In this document: in pieces, positions 45,992-55,027 of the stretch
How positions within the stretch are numbered: the stretch's first letter is position 1
Layout: each line of letters opens with the position of its first letter
Source: Pacificoceanicola sp048553275
GTDB taxonomy: Bacteria > Pseudomonadota > Alphaproteobacteria > Rhodobacterales > Rhodobacteraceae
Direction: 5' to 3'
DNA length: 64,000 nt
NCBI RefSeq assembly: GCF_048553275.1
Contig: NZ_JBLZMW010000003.1
Span: forward strand, 186,001-250,000
Program-made: the position numbers and the translations under genes
Notes under the pieces: model-generated
Database searches by the model: none
The model's input: the letters and a program-made list of their open reading frames with translations, nothing else
Told to the model about the DNA's origin: nothing

Positions 45992-47110
45992 TTATTCTGT
46001 CACAACAAGATGCGGCTGGCCGTAACCGTTGAATCCAGTAGCAAGGCACTGGCTGTAGGCGCCCATGCCACGGATCATCACCCTGTCGCCCTCCTGCAGA
46101 TCGGCGGGCAATGGCAGGGCTTCGGGCAAGCGGTCGAGGCTGTCGCAAGTCGGGCCAAAGACCGTGCGGGGCATCGGCGCGGCCCGGCGCGGGGTGCCGT
46201 CCGGAGCCAGTGCGGTGATGCGCTCGGGGGCGGGAATGTCGCGCCATTCCATCAGCGCGCCATACAGCCCATCGTTGAGAAAGACCACATCACCGCTGAG
46301 AGCCTTGACACCCAGCGCGAGCGTAAACGCTTCGGACACCATGGCGCGCCCCGGCTCGCAGACCAGCGCGGGCTGCGCGTCTCCGAATGCGGATTGAACG
46401 GATTGTTTAATGGCGCTGAAGACCCGTTGCAGATCCGGGGCCCTGGTGCTGCGGAACGCGGCAAACCCGCCGCCGACATTGAGCCGGTGCAGCCGAACGC
46501 CGGCCTGCGCCGCAACGCAAGCAGAGACTTCGATATAACGCTGCCACGGCGTGGGATCGTCGCATTGCGTGCCGGGGTGGAAGGTGATCGAGGGGCGCCC
46601 TCCCCGGGCCACGACCGTACGCAGAAGGGTCACGGCGGCCTCCGGCTCGGCTCCAAACTTGGACCCGAAGTCGTAGGTCGCGCCTTTCACCGGAAGTTTG
46701 AGCCGCACGGCGATCTCCTGCCCGGCGATCTCGCCGAGCTTGTCCAACTCGGAGGCGCGGTCCACCGACCACGAGGTGATCCGGTGGCCGCGCGCCGTGG
46801 CGATCTCGCTCATCGCGCGCACCGGGTTGTGATAATGCAGGCGCGCTTCGGGGCAGACGGCGCGAACCTGCGCCATCTCCGCCGGAGAGGCCACGTCAAA
46901 CGCCCGCATCCCGGCCCGGCACAGGGTTTGCAGCACCCCGGGCGCCGGATTGGCCTTGACCGCGTAGGTGACCTCTCCGGGGAAATTTTCCTCAAAGAAC
47001 AGCGCGGTATCAGCCAGGACCTTTGGTGAAAAGAAAAACACCGGCGCCTCGCAGCCGTGGCGGATAAGCCAGTCCTGTGGATCGGTGGTGAAGTCTGGAT
47101 GAATGCCCAT
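45992..47110 (-). CDS. Ornithine decarboxylase-family PLP enzyme (fold III)
   Basis: A 372-residue alanine-racemase-fold decarboxylase of the ornithine/diaminopimelate/arginine group. The PLP lysine is Lys52 in VTYAVKANPAP, and the phosphate site is in LNVGGGFAAF and EPGRAMV. GPTCDSLDRLPE carries the Cys-Asp pair typical of ornithine decarboxylases and places it near eukaryote-like ODC. It probably makes putrescine from ornithine, or a related diamine. It is divergent from an Lrp-type regulator. Confidence 0.9.
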   Translation of the reverse strand: MGIHPDFTTDPQDWLIRHGCEAPVFFFSPKVLADTALFFEENFPGEVTYAVKANPAPGVLQTLCRAGMRAFDVASPAEMAQVRAVCPEARLHYHNPVRAMSEIATARGHRITSWSVDRASELDKLGEIAGQEIAVRLKLPVKGATYDFGSKFGAEPEAAVTLLRTVVARGGRPSITFHPGTQCDDPTPWQRYIEVSACVAAQAGVRLHRLNVGGGFAAFRSTRAPDLQRVFSAIKQSVQSAFGDAQPALVCEPGRAMVSEAFTLALGVKALSGDVVFLNDGLYGALMEWRDIPAPERITALAPDGTPRRAAPMPRTVFGPTCDSLDRLPEALPLPADLQEGDRVMIRGMGAYSQCLATGFNGYGQPHLVVTE

Positions 47111-47220
47111 CGTGCGCGTCTCCTGCTCTTTTCTTTTCAGGATGAGCGCAAAATACTAGGATTTCACCTGTCAGAACGAACAAAGTGATTCTTCATCTCA
47201 AGCAAAACGCCGAGGCTTTG

Positions 47221-47655
47221 ATGCAGATTGACGAAACAGACCGCGCCCTGATTGCCCTGCTGTCCGAGAACGCCCGGTTGCCGGTGGCGGATCTGGCGCG
47301 GCGGCTGGGGATTGCGCGGACGACGGTGCAGGCGCGAATCGAACGGCTAGAGGCGCGGGGCGCGCTGGAAGGGTTCACCATTCGTCGCGGCCCGGCCCTT
47401 CGCCCGGCGCTTAGGGCGACCGTGCTGGTGAGCATCGAGCCGCGCTCCGGCCCGGCGGTGTTGTCACGCTTGAAGGCGATGCCCGTGGTGGAACAGGTGC
47501 ACACCACTTCGGGGCGGGTGGATCTGATCGTGATCCTGTCGGCACAAACCACCGAAGAGCTCGATCAAACGCTGGATCAGATCGGCGAGGCCAAGGGCGT
47601 CAAAAGCTCCGAAAGCCTCATTCATCTGAGTACGAAGGTAAATCGCACCGGTTAA
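47221..47655 (+). CDS. Lrp/AsnC-family transcriptional regulator
   Basis: A 144-residue regulator with an N-terminal helix-turn-helix (ARLPVADLARRLGIARTTVQARIERL, residues about 18-44) and a C-terminal RAM/AsnC ligand-binding domain (VHTTSGRVDLIVILSAQT). ATG 47221 is chosen as it starts the conserved QIDETDRALI; a GTG at 47185 would add 12 residues. It is divergent from the ornithine decarboxylase-like gene, with 110 bp between starts, and likely controls it in response to an amino acid. Confidence 0.92.
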   Translation: MQIDETDRALIALLSENARLPVADLARRLGIARTTVQARIERLEARGALEGFTIRRGPALRPALRATVLVSIEPRSGPAVLSRLKAMPVVEQVHTTSGRVDLIVILSAQTTEELDQTLDQIGEAKGVKSSESLIHLSTKVNRTG

Positions 47656-47775
47656 GCCTTTGTTACGGCAGCGCGCGGGCGCGGCCGCGGACCCAGGTTA
47701 CAACCGCGCATTGTCCCAAACGACCCCAACGGGCCGGGCCGGATGTCACCACACACGCGCCCGGTCCTGCACGGA

Positions 47776-48390
47776 TCAGGAGGCGCCTTTGCCCTCGTCT
47801 TCCTCGATGCCGTAGGTCTTGAACAAGCCACCTTGGGTGATGAAAAAGAGCACAATGGCCGCCGTCAGGCCGAAGGTCTTGAAGTAGACCCAGGTTTCCG
47901 TGGACATGGTGCGCCAGATGATCTCGTTGAGAAGCGCAAGGCCGAAGAACAGCATCATCACGCGCCGCGTCAGGATCATCCAGCCTTCGTCTTGCAATGG
48001 CATGACCCCCTCCATGACCGAGCGCAGCCAGCTTTCGCCGCGCATCAGCCCGATGGCCAGCGCCCCGCCAAAGAGCAGATAAATCAGCGTCGGTTTCATC
48101 TTGAAGAAGCGCTCATCGTTGAGCCAGACCGACAGCCCGCCAAACACCACGATCAGAACGGCGGTGACCGCCTGCATGCGGCTGAGATGGCCGGTCAGCT
48201 TCCACAGAATACCGGTTGCCAGCAAGAAGACCGGGATGAACCCGGCGGTGACCACGATGAACCCCTCGTAGGGCGTGCCCCCGATGGTGAAGATCTCGTC
48301 CTTGAGCCAGATATAGGCCCCGAAGAAGGCGAGGATCGGCCCCATCTCCAACGCCGTTTTCAGACCCGAACTGATTTCTTTTTGCGCCAT
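47776..48390 (-). CDS. yciB: Inner membrane-spanning protein YciB (septation protein IspZ family)
   Basis: A 204-residue multi-pass inner membrane protein of the YciB/IspZ family, linked to cell envelope and septation integrity. It starts KEISSGLKTALEMGPILAFF and contains RMQAVTAVLIVVFGGLSVWL, FFKMKPTLIYLLFGG and LNEIIWRTMSTETWVYFK, the family core. ATG 48390 follows AGGAG and matches family length; the earlier in-frame ATG at 48438 gives an atypical leader. It ends in an acidic tail. Probably cotranscribed after the EamA gene. Confidence 0.93.
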   Translation of the reverse strand: MAQKEISSGLKTALEMGPILAFFGAYIWLKDEIFTIGGTPYEGFIVVTAGFIPVFLLATGILWKLTGHLSRMQAVTAVLIVVFGGLSVWLNDERFFKMKPTLIYLLFGGALAIGLMRGESWLRSVMEGVMPLQDEGWMILTRRVMMLFFGLALLNEIIWRTMSTETWVYFKTFGLTAAIVLFFITQGGLFKTYGIEEDEGKGAS

Positions 48391-48421
48391 GTTGGGCTCC
48401 TTTGTCCCCGAGATAGGGGCT

Positions 48422-49324
48422 TTATCCGGCAAACTCAACGATTACCGCCCCGAGGGCGATCAAGGTCATGAGAGCGATGCGGCGCGGCCCCACCGTCTCC
48501 TTCAGCACCAGCCAGCCGATGAGCGCGGCAAAGACCGTCGAGGTCTCGCGCAGCACCGCCGCTTCCCCGACCTTGTCGAGGCGCGTGGCCATCATGATGC
48601 CGCCAAAGCTGAGATAGGCGATCAGCCCTCCCGCCACGCCGCGCGTCAGCAGCGGGCCAAGCGCGGGAGGCTCTGCCATGGACCGGTAGCGCAGCACCGC
48701 AATGATCGGCATGACGATCCCGTCGATCGCAAAGAACCACGCGAGGAACGTAAACGGGTTCTGCGTGGCGCGGATGCCGTAGGCGTCATAGGTCGTATAG
48801 AGCGCCACCAGAAGGCCGGTGGCAAAGGCGAAGAGCAGCGCGGGCACAAGCGTCTCGCGCGCCGTCACGAGGTAGAGATAGTTGTACAGCGCAAGACCAA
48901 AGATGCCGGAGAGCAGCACCGCCACCCCGAGCCATTGTGTCAGGGTGAAATGCTCGTTGAAGATCAGCGCCGCGCCAATGACCGCAAAGAGCGGGCCGGT
49001 GCCGCGCACAACAGGATAGACCACGGTATAAGCACCGCGCGTGTAGGCCTGCGCCTGCAACAGTTTGTAGACCGTGTGGATCACGAAGGCCCCGGCAAAG
49101 ATCGGCCACATGTGCGGCTCTGGCCACGGCACGACAAACAGCGCGAAGGGCACGGCCATGAGGCCATACGCCCCGTCGATCGCACCACGCGACAGCCACG
49201 GGTCGTGCTTGCCCTTTTGCAGGGCGCCAAAGACAGCATGCAGGAACGCCGCCATGAGCGCGAGACTCAGCGCGAGCTGATGCCCGGCTTCGGTGCCTTC
49301 GATGGAAATGAGCCAGTCTGTCAT
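48422..49324 (-). CDS. EamA/DMT-family transporter
   Basis: A 300-residue membrane protein with about ten hydrophobic segments and two EamA repeats. Each repeat ends in the usual pattern: GPLFAVIGAALIFNEHFTLTQWLGVAVLLSG in the first and ETSTVFAALIGWLVLKETVGPRRIALM in the second. Drug/metabolite superfamily exporters have varied substrates and none can be named here. It is followed by yciB after 31 bp on the same strand. Confidence 0.88.
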   Translation of the reverse strand: MTDWLISIEGTEAGHQLALSLALMAAFLHAVFGALQKGKHDPWLSRGAIDGAYGLMAVPFALFVVPWPEPHMWPIFAGAFVIHTVYKLLQAQAYTRGAYTVVYPVVRGTGPLFAVIGAALIFNEHFTLTQWLGVAVLLSGIFGLALYNYLYLVTARETLVPALLFAFATGLLVALYTTYDAYGIRATQNPFTFLAWFFAIDGIVMPIIAVLRYRSMAEPPALGPLLTRGVAGGLIAYLSFGGIMMATRLDKVGEAAVLRETSTVFAALIGWLVLKETVGPRRIALMTLIALGAVIVEFAG

Positions 49325-49393
49325 GGGACCTTTCCGGGAACCCGGCCGCGCAGGTGATGGTTGATCCGCGAAATGGCATCAGGAGGGACCGAC

Positions 49394-49885
49394 ATGTGGC
49401 AGCAGATATCCGATGAACTGGGAGCGAGTTTCTCGGTGGTGCCCGCGTCGCTCGCCTTCACCCGGCTGCTCGTCGCTGTGGTGCTGTCAGCAATTGTCGG
49501 ATTTGAGCGGGAGTTGCAAGGCAAACCGGCGGGACTGCGCACGCATATCCTGGTTGCGGTGGCTGCGTGTTTGTTCGTTCTGGTCGGTCAGGAACTCAGT
49601 GCGATCAGCTTTGGCGACTCCGGCGAACAGCACCACGACCCGCTGCGCATGATCGAAGCAGTGACAGCGGGCGTGGCCTTCCTCGCTGCCGGGGCCATCT
49701 TCACCAGCGGCGGCAAGGTTCAGAACCTGACCACCGGCGCATCGCTCTGGCTCTGCGGGGCCATCGGGCTTGGCTGCGGGGCCGGGAGCGTGGCGCTCTC
49801 GGCCATGGCGACGGGGCTGGTGGTCGTGGTCTTGTTCTTGCTTAGGCAGTTGGAGAAGGTGATGGGCACCGACGACGCCGGATAG
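49394..49885 (+). CDS. MgtC/SapB-family membrane protein
   Basis: A 163-residue protein with four to five membrane segments. The MgtC signature VGFERELQGKPAGLRTHILVAV is present (about residues 37-58), followed by AVTAGVAFLAAGAIF and NLTTGASLWLCGAIGLGCGAG. MgtC proteins modulate membrane potential and Mg2+-limited growth; some are only structural relatives. ATG 49394 follows AGGAGGG 6 bases upstream. It ends 9 bp before the convergent ftsY stop. Confidence 0.9.
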   Translation: MWQQISDELGASFSVVPASLAFTRLLVAVVLSAIVGFERELQGKPAGLRTHILVAVAACLFVLVGQELSAISFGDSGEQHHDPLRMIEAVTAGVAFLAAGAIFTSGGKVQNLTTGASLWLCGAIGLGCGAGSVALSAMATGLVVVVLFLLRQLEKVMGTDDAG

Positions 49886-49894
49886 AGCGCCGGC

Positions 49895-51250
49895 TCAGGT
49901 CTCCAGGCCGGTGAGCGCGGCCGCAAACTCTTCGGGATCAAAGGGTTGCAGATCGTCGATCTGCTCGCCGACACCGATGGCATGGATTGGCAAACCGAAC
50001 TTATCTGCCAACGCCACGAGCACGCCGCCCTTGGCCGTTCCGTCGAGCTTGGTCATGACAAGGCCCGACACGTCGCTGAGCTTCTGGAAGGTCTCGACCT
50101 GATTGAGGGCGTTCTGGCCCGTGGTGGCGTCCAGCACCAGCAAGGTGTTGTGCGGCGCCTCCGGGTCCTTCTTGCGGATCACGCGGACGATTTTCGCCAG
50201 CTCCTCCATCAGATCCGCCCGGTTTTGCAAGCGCCCGGCGGTGTCGATCATCAGCAGGTCGGCGCCATCTGCCTGTGCGCGGGTCATGGCGTCGAAAGCA
50301 AGGCTGGCCGGGTCGGAGCCTTCGGGAGCCGTCAGGACCGGCACCCCGGCCCTGTCGCCCCAGACCTGAAGCTGCTCGACGGCGGCGGCGCGGAAGGTGT
50401 CACCGGCGGCGATCACCACCGACTTGCCCGCAGCGCGAAACTGCGAGGCGAGTTTGCCGATGGTCGTGGTCTTGCCGGAGCCGTTGACGCCGACCACCAG
50501 GACGACCTGCGGTTTCGTCGGATAAAGCGGCAGCGGGCGGGCCACTGGCTCCATGATCCGGGCGATTTCAGTGGCCAGCAACTGCTTGATTTCCTGAACG
50601 GAAAGTTTGCGACCCATGCGGCCTTCGGCGATGTTGGAGGTCACGCGGAGCGCCGTGTCGACGCCCATGTCGGACGCGATCAGCAGCTCTTCGAGGCTTT
50701 CGACCATGTCGTCGTCGAGCACGCGCTTGATCACCGGCTCGGCGCTCTGGCGGCCGAACAGACGGCTGATCAGGCCCGGTTTGCCCTGGCTGGCGGCGGG
50801 GGTGTCCGCAAGGGCAGCCGCAATGGCGAGATCGTCGGGGCCGACGTTGGGCATGGCCTCGCCGGGGCTTGGGAGTTCGAGCGGGATTTCCGGCGCGGCG
50901 GGCTCTTCGGTGGGGGGCACCTCGATGGGCGTGGGAGCCGGATCTGGCTGCGGCGCGGGGGCCGGGTCCTCGGGCGGCGTGGCTTCCGGGCCGATTTCGG
51001 GCAGGTCCGGCGCAGGGGTCTCAAGCGGTTGGTCCGGCTGGATTTCCGGCACCGGCTCCGGCGTGACAGGCTCGGGCTGCGGGGCCTCCTGAGGCGGCGC
51101 AGGCGGCGTCTCTTCCGGGGTTTCGGGGCGGCCTCGGGGCGGCTCGGGCGCTTCTTCCTGACCGCCGTCCTCGATGATCGCCTCCAGCCCCTCGTCCAGC
51201 TTGGAAGAGGATTTGAAGAGCTTGTTCTTGAGCTTGCCGAAGAAGGACAT
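49895..51250 (-). CDS. ftsY: Signal recognition particle receptor FtsY
   Basis: FtsY docks SRP-ribosome complexes at the membrane. The 451-residue protein begins with the membrane-interacting MSFFGKLKNKLFKSSSKLDE, followed by an unusually proline- and glutamate-rich A domain (residues about 28-145). The NG GTPase domain has VVGVNGSGKTTTIGKLA (P-loop), DTFRAAAVEQL, LMIDTAGRLQN (G3), VMTKLDGTAKGG (G4) and IGVGEQIDDLQPF at the C-terminus. Length is large for the family because of the A domain. Confidence 0.97.
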   Translation of the reverse strand: MSFFGKLKNKLFKSSSKLDEGLEAIIEDGGQEEAPEPPRGRPETPEETPPAPPQEAPQPEPVTPEPVPEIQPDQPLETPAPDLPEIGPEATPPEDPAPAPQPDPAPTPIEVPPTEEPAAPEIPLELPSPGEAMPNVGPDDLAIAAALADTPAASQGKPGLISRLFGRQSAEPVIKRVLDDDMVESLEELLIASDMGVDTALRVTSNIAEGRMGRKLSVQEIKQLLATEIARIMEPVARPLPLYPTKPQVVLVVGVNGSGKTTTIGKLASQFRAAGKSVVIAAGDTFRAAAVEQLQVWGDRAGVPVLTAPEGSDPASLAFDAMTRAQADGADLLMIDTAGRLQNRADLMEELAKIVRVIRKKDPEAPHNTLLVLDATTGQNALNQVETFQKLSDVSGLVMTKLDGTAKGGVLVALADKFGLPIHAIGVGEQIDDLQPFDPEEFAAALTGLET

Positions 51251-51350
51251 GAGGGGTCTCGGTTCTGTTTGACCTCACCCAAGTAATACGCATGGGCCTG
51301 TAATGAAAGTGTGTGTTGACCGAAGCGGGCCCGTGGGCTGTAACTAAGTC

Positions 51351-52241
51351 ATGGTTTTTCGTGTATTTCTCGTGGTTTTGGCGATCCTGTCCGGCGCGGC
51401 GGGGACGGCGCGGGAGCCGGGGACCATGTGTTCGCCCGGGGCCTTTGGGCAGGTGCAATGCATCCGACCCGCGCATTTCGTCTTTGACACCTGCCAAGCC
51501 ATTGAAAGTTTTGCCAAAGAGCAGAGCCTGGACCCCGGCTTCTTTGCCCGGTTGATCTGGCAGGAGAGCCGGTTCAATCCCAATGCGCTCAGCCATGCCA
51601 ATGCGCAGGGGATCGCGCAGTTCATTCCCTCGACCGCCGGGATGCGGGGCCTTCGGGACCCGTATAATCCAGCGGAAGCCCTTGAATATTCGGCGGAATA
51701 TCTTGGAGAGCTGCGTCGACGGTATGGCAATCACGGGCTGGCGGCGGTGGCCTACAATGGCGGCGAGCGGCGGGCCGATGGCCTGGTCGCGGGCACCGGG
51801 GGATTGGCCAGGGAAACCATTGATTATGTTCGTATAATCACTGGTCTGACGGCCTGGGACTGGGCCAACGCGCCGCCGCAGAGCCATGACTTCAGCCTGC
51901 AGAAGGACAAGCCCTTTGCGCAGGCCTGTCACGAGCTTGCGCGCAAGCGGATCCTGACCGCTTTTCCACCGCCGAAACCCAGCGTGAAACCCTTTGGTGT
52001 GCAGCTTGCCTTTGGCACGACGAAGCAGAAAGCGCTCACGCTTTTTCAAAGAAAAACAGCAGCTTGCGGCAGTCTTTTAAAGGGGGAGGAACCGGTTCTG
52101 ATCTGGGAGAAAAGCCGCGCCTCGCCACAGGGTGGATACTACATGGCGCGGATCGGGCGCAACACGCGGGATGCGGCCTGGACGCTCTGCGGAGAACTCA
52201 AGAAGCGCGGCTGTGTCTGCGCCGTTTACAAAAACGATTGA
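51351..52241 (+). CDS. Lytic transglycosylase domain-containing protein
   Basis: A 296-residue exported muramidase-type enzyme. A signal peptide (FRVFLVVLAILSGAAGTA) is followed by the SLT domain with the catalytic Glu72 in LIWQESRFNP, AQGIAQFIPSTAG, GLRDPYNPAEALEYSAEYL and VAYNGGERR. The C-terminal ~90 residues, with CGELKKRGCVCAVYK, resemble a SPOR-like peptidoglycan-binding domain. It cuts the glycan strand of peptidoglycan, forming anhydromuramic ends. It is divergent from ftsY. Confidence 0.9.
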   Translation: MVFRVFLVVLAILSGAAGTAREPGTMCSPGAFGQVQCIRPAHFVFDTCQAIESFAKEQSLDPGFFARLIWQESRFNPNALSHANAQGIAQFIPSTAGMRGLRDPYNPAEALEYSAEYLGELRRRYGNHGLAAVAYNGGERRADGLVAGTGGLARETIDYVRIITGLTAWDWANAPPQSHDFSLQKDKPFAQACHELARKRILTAFPPPKPSVKPFGVQLAFGTTKQKALTLFQRKTAACGSLLKGEEPVLIWEKSRASPQGGYYMARIGRNTRDAAWTLCGELKKRGCVCAVYKND

Positions 52242-52374
52242 GGCCCGATGTTAACGGCCCGTGCGCCGGGGTAACGGACCGCGCGGTGCCTGTCGCACCA
52301 CGAGATGTTGGGGGGCATACCGGATTTTCCACAAGGCTGTGACAGAGGTTAACCTCTCCGGGGGGCGCATTAAC

Positions 52375-52424
52375 CCGCGTTTGGTACGATTCGGCGCGCG
52401 TTTGGTACAAAACTCGAAACCGGA
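52375..52424 (-). repeat. Paired GTAC element between convergent genes
   Basis: Read on the minus strand it is GAGTTTTGTACCAAA then GAATCGTACCAAACG. The GTAC centres are at 52406.5 and 52385.5, 21 bp apart. It is nearly the same sequence as the element at 41741-41780, mainly differing in the central spacer. It lies in the 278-bp gap between the lytic transglycosylase gene and yhhN, with TTAACC motifs on both sides (52349, 52370, 52468). No promoter is needed here since both genes end in this gap. Confidence 0.75.
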
Positions 52425-52519
52425 GTGCGGAGTGATCCCGAAACGCTGCTCCTCCCACGGATTTCTGGTTAACGGCGGTTTTTCGGCGGTTTCACCCGAA
52501 GGATGCGGGCAGTCACGGC

Positions 52520-53176
52520 TCAGACGGTCAGGCCAACCAGTCCCATCGCAACACAGGCCTGCGCGGTGCAATAGAGCGCCCAGATCGCCAGCCCCTGCCC
52601 CGGCCAGCGGGTCTGCAGGAATCGCTCCCGCCCGATGAGCACATCGGAGATCACGAAGAGCACCGCCCCCAGTCCAATAAGGTGACCGGCGTCGTTCGGC
52701 GGCATCATCATGGCCAGTACCGCCATGACCAGAAGCACCGCCCCGTAAAGCGCGACGGGCCGCCGCATTGGCCCGGCGGCGCGGAGGATGCGCGCGGCCA
52801 TCCACAGGCCCAAGCCGAACAGCAGCAAGGCGCCGCGAAAACGCGGGTCCGGCCAGGGCGGCGCGCCGGTCTGGTTCAGGATGGCAACGAAGAGTCCGAT
52901 ATAGACCAGATGCGCGGCGGCGAAGGCGGCCATGCCGTAGAGGAAGGCGCGCGGGCCAGGGCGGGAGAGGAACCAATCGCCAAAGGCTGAGAAGGCGAGC
53001 GCCGCGGCAAGGCCATAGGCCCCAAGGCTCAGCGCCCAGAGTACGAGCGCGGCAATGGCCGTGGTCTTGACGGCGCTGCGCATGAGACTTTCGCCCCTCA
53101 GCCACGGATAGGTGAGCGCCGCCCCGAGGAACAGGACGGCGCAGAGGGGAGCGATGCCCGTGAGGGGCGGGATCAC
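52520..53176 (-). CDS. YhhN-family membrane protein (lysoplasmalogenase-like)
   Basis: A 218-residue protein with seven to eight membrane segments of the YhhN/TMEM86 family. The core motif FSAFGDWFLSRPG contains the conserved Asp of the family, and a second Asp is in FVISDVLIGRERF. TMEM86 proteins hydrolyse lysoplasmalogen; bacterial members are mostly uncharacterised. The start overlaps the diaphorase stop by 4 bases (ATGA), so the two are translationally coupled, an odd pairing. Confidence 0.85.
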   Translation of the reverse strand: MIPPLTGIAPLCAVLFLGAALTYPWLRGESLMRSAVKTTAIAALVLWALSLGAYGLAAALAFSAFGDWFLSRPGPRAFLYGMAAFAAAHLVYIGLFVAILNQTGAPPWPDPRFRGALLLFGLGLWMAARILRAAGPMRRPVALYGAVLLVMAVLAMMMPPNDAGHLIGLGAVLFVISDVLIGRERFLQTRWPGQGLAIWALYCTAQACVAMGLVGLTV

Positions 53177-54858
53177 ACCTCGTCCGGGAAGTGTTTGATG
53201 ACCGAGCGGATCGGGTTGGGCGCGGCCTGCCCCAACCCGCAGATCGACGCGTCGACCATGGCGGTGGAGAGCTCTTCGAGCAGGCCCTGATCCCAGCGTT
53301 CCGCCATCATCAGCTTGACCGCCTTTTCACAGCCAACGCGGCAGGGCGTACACTGGCCACAGCTTTCATCCTCGAAGAAGCGCAGCATGTTGAGCGCAGC
53401 GTCGCGGGCGCTGTCCTGATCCGAAAGGATAACCACGGCGGCAGAGCCGATGAAGGTGCCATGCGGTTGCAGCGTGTCGAAATCGAGCGGGATGTCATTC
53501 ATGGTGGCGGGCAGCAGGCCGGAGGATGGCCCGCCGGGCTGATAGGCCTTGAGGCTGTGGCCGTCCATCATCCCGCCAGCGGCGTCGATGATGTCGGTGA
53601 TGGTAGACCCTGCGGGCAGCAGGTAAACGCCGGGATTTTTCACGCGCCCCGAGACCGAATAGCTGCGCAGGCCGGTGCGGCCGTTCTTTTCTGTCTGGTT
53701 CAGCACCTGCGGCCCTTCACGGCAGATGCGGGCGACCCAGTGCAGGGTTTCGACGTTGTGAACCAGCGTCGGTCGGTTGAAGATGCCGACCTGCGCCACG
53801 AAGGGCGGGCGGTGGCGCGGCAGGCCGCGCTTGCCCTCGATCGATTCGATCATCGCGCTCTCTTCGCCGCAGATGTAGGCGCCCGCGCCGCGGCGCAACT
53901 CGATATGACCCGGCGCGACAAGTCCGGCCTCCTCCAGCGCCGCGATTTCCGTGGCGAGGATGTGGAGCACCGCGGGGTATTCATCGCGCATGTAGATGAA
54001 GCAGCGCTCGGCCTGCACGGCCCATGCGGCGATCAGCATCCCTTCGAGCATCAGGTGCGGGCTGCGTTCGAGATGGTAGCGGTCCTTGAAGGTGCCGGGC
54101 TCGCCCTCGTCGCCATTGACGGCGAGGTAGCGCGGGCCTTCGTTTGCCCGGACGAAGCCCCATTTCTTGCCCGACGGGAAACCGGCGCCGCCAAGGCCGC
54201 GCAGCCCGGCAGAGAGGATGGTGTCCTGGACCTTCTCCCAATCGCCGTCGGTGCGCAGGGTTTGCAGGGTCTCGTAGCCGCCAGCGTCGCGGTACGCCGA
54301 GAGGGTTTCATAGGCCGGAATGCGGGCGTGGATGTCGCCGGAGGCGATGGCCTGCTCGACCTTTTCCGGCGTGGCATGGTCGATGTGGTTGTGGCCGAGT
54401 TCGAGCACAGGGGCGGTGTCACACCGGCCCATGCAGGGCGCGCGCAGGACGCGGACCTTCGCCGGGTCCATGCCATCGTGAAGCGCGGCGAGAAGCTGCT
54501 CCGCCCCGGCAAGCTCACAGGATAGGGAATCGCACACGCGAATGGTCAGATCCGGCGGCGGGGTCTCGCCCTCGCGGACCACGTCGAAATGGGCGTAGAA
54601 GCTGGCCACCTCGAAGATCTCCGCCTGACTGATGCGCAACTCTTCGGCGAGGGCGCGGATGTGCGCGGCGGAGATATGGCCATAGGTGTCCTGCACCCGG
54701 TGGAGATATTCGATCAGCAGATCGCGGCGGTGCGGCCCGTCGCCAAGGAGCGTGCGGATCTCGTCCCAGGCCTGATCGTCAAGCTGGCGGCCCTTGGTCG
54801 TGTGGCGGCCCTTGCCCTTGCCCGATTTCCAGACGCCTTTGCGTTCATCCAGTGCCAT
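53173..54858 (-). CDS. Fused NuoE/NuoF-type diaphorase subunit (FdsG-FdsB-like)
   Basis: A 561-residue iron-sulfur flavoprotein that joins two subunits usually separate. Residues about 30-160 are the 24-kDa type with a [2Fe-2S] site formed by Cys109, Cys114, Cys142 and Cys146 (RVCDSLSC, PCMGRC). The rest is the 51-kDa type: GLRGLGGAGFPSGKKW (FMN), AVNGDEGEPGTFKDR, YICGEESAMIESIEGKRGLPR (NADH) and the [4Fe-4S] ligands Cys500, 503, 506 and 511 in ESCGQCTPCRVGC. Such modules serve NAD-linked formate dehydrogenases. The catalytic molybdenum subunit is not next to it. ATG 54858 follows AGGAG. Confidence 0.92.
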   Translation of the reverse strand: MALDERKGVWKSGKGKGRHTTKGRQLDDQAWDEIRTLLGDGPHRRDLLIEYLHRVQDTYGHISAAHIRALAEELRISQAEIFEVASFYAHFDVVREGETPPPDLTIRVCDSLSCELAGAEQLLAALHDGMDPAKVRVLRAPCMGRCDTAPVLELGHNHIDHATPEKVEQAIASGDIHARIPAYETLSAYRDAGGYETLQTLRTDGDWEKVQDTILSAGLRGLGGAGFPSGKKWGFVRANEGPRYLAVNGDEGEPGTFKDRYHLERSPHLMLEGMLIAAWAVQAERCFIYMRDEYPAVLHILATEIAALEEAGLVAPGHIELRRGAGAYICGEESAMIESIEGKRGLPRHRPPFVAQVGIFNRPTLVHNVETLHWVARICREGPQVLNQTEKNGRTGLRSYSVSGRVKNPGVYLLPAGSTITDIIDAAGGMMDGHSLKAYQPGGPSSGLLPATMNDIPLDFDTLQPHGTFIGSAAVVILSDQDSARDAALNMLRFFEDESCGQCTPCRVGCEKAVKLMMAERWDQGLLEELSTAMVDASICGLGQAAPNPIRSVIKHFPDEV

Positions 54859-55027
54859 GTGCGGTCTCCTCTGCGCGTGGGGGCACATTAGGCGGACAGC
54901 GCCGCCTTGGGCAGGCGGAAAACGACCGTTGATCCCAAGGTCGCGCCCTGAAATGCCCGCGCTTTTGCCCGATGGGTGACGGAAAGTTCCGATAGCGGTA
55001 CGATCGGGCAGGTTTTTGGGGGCGCGG

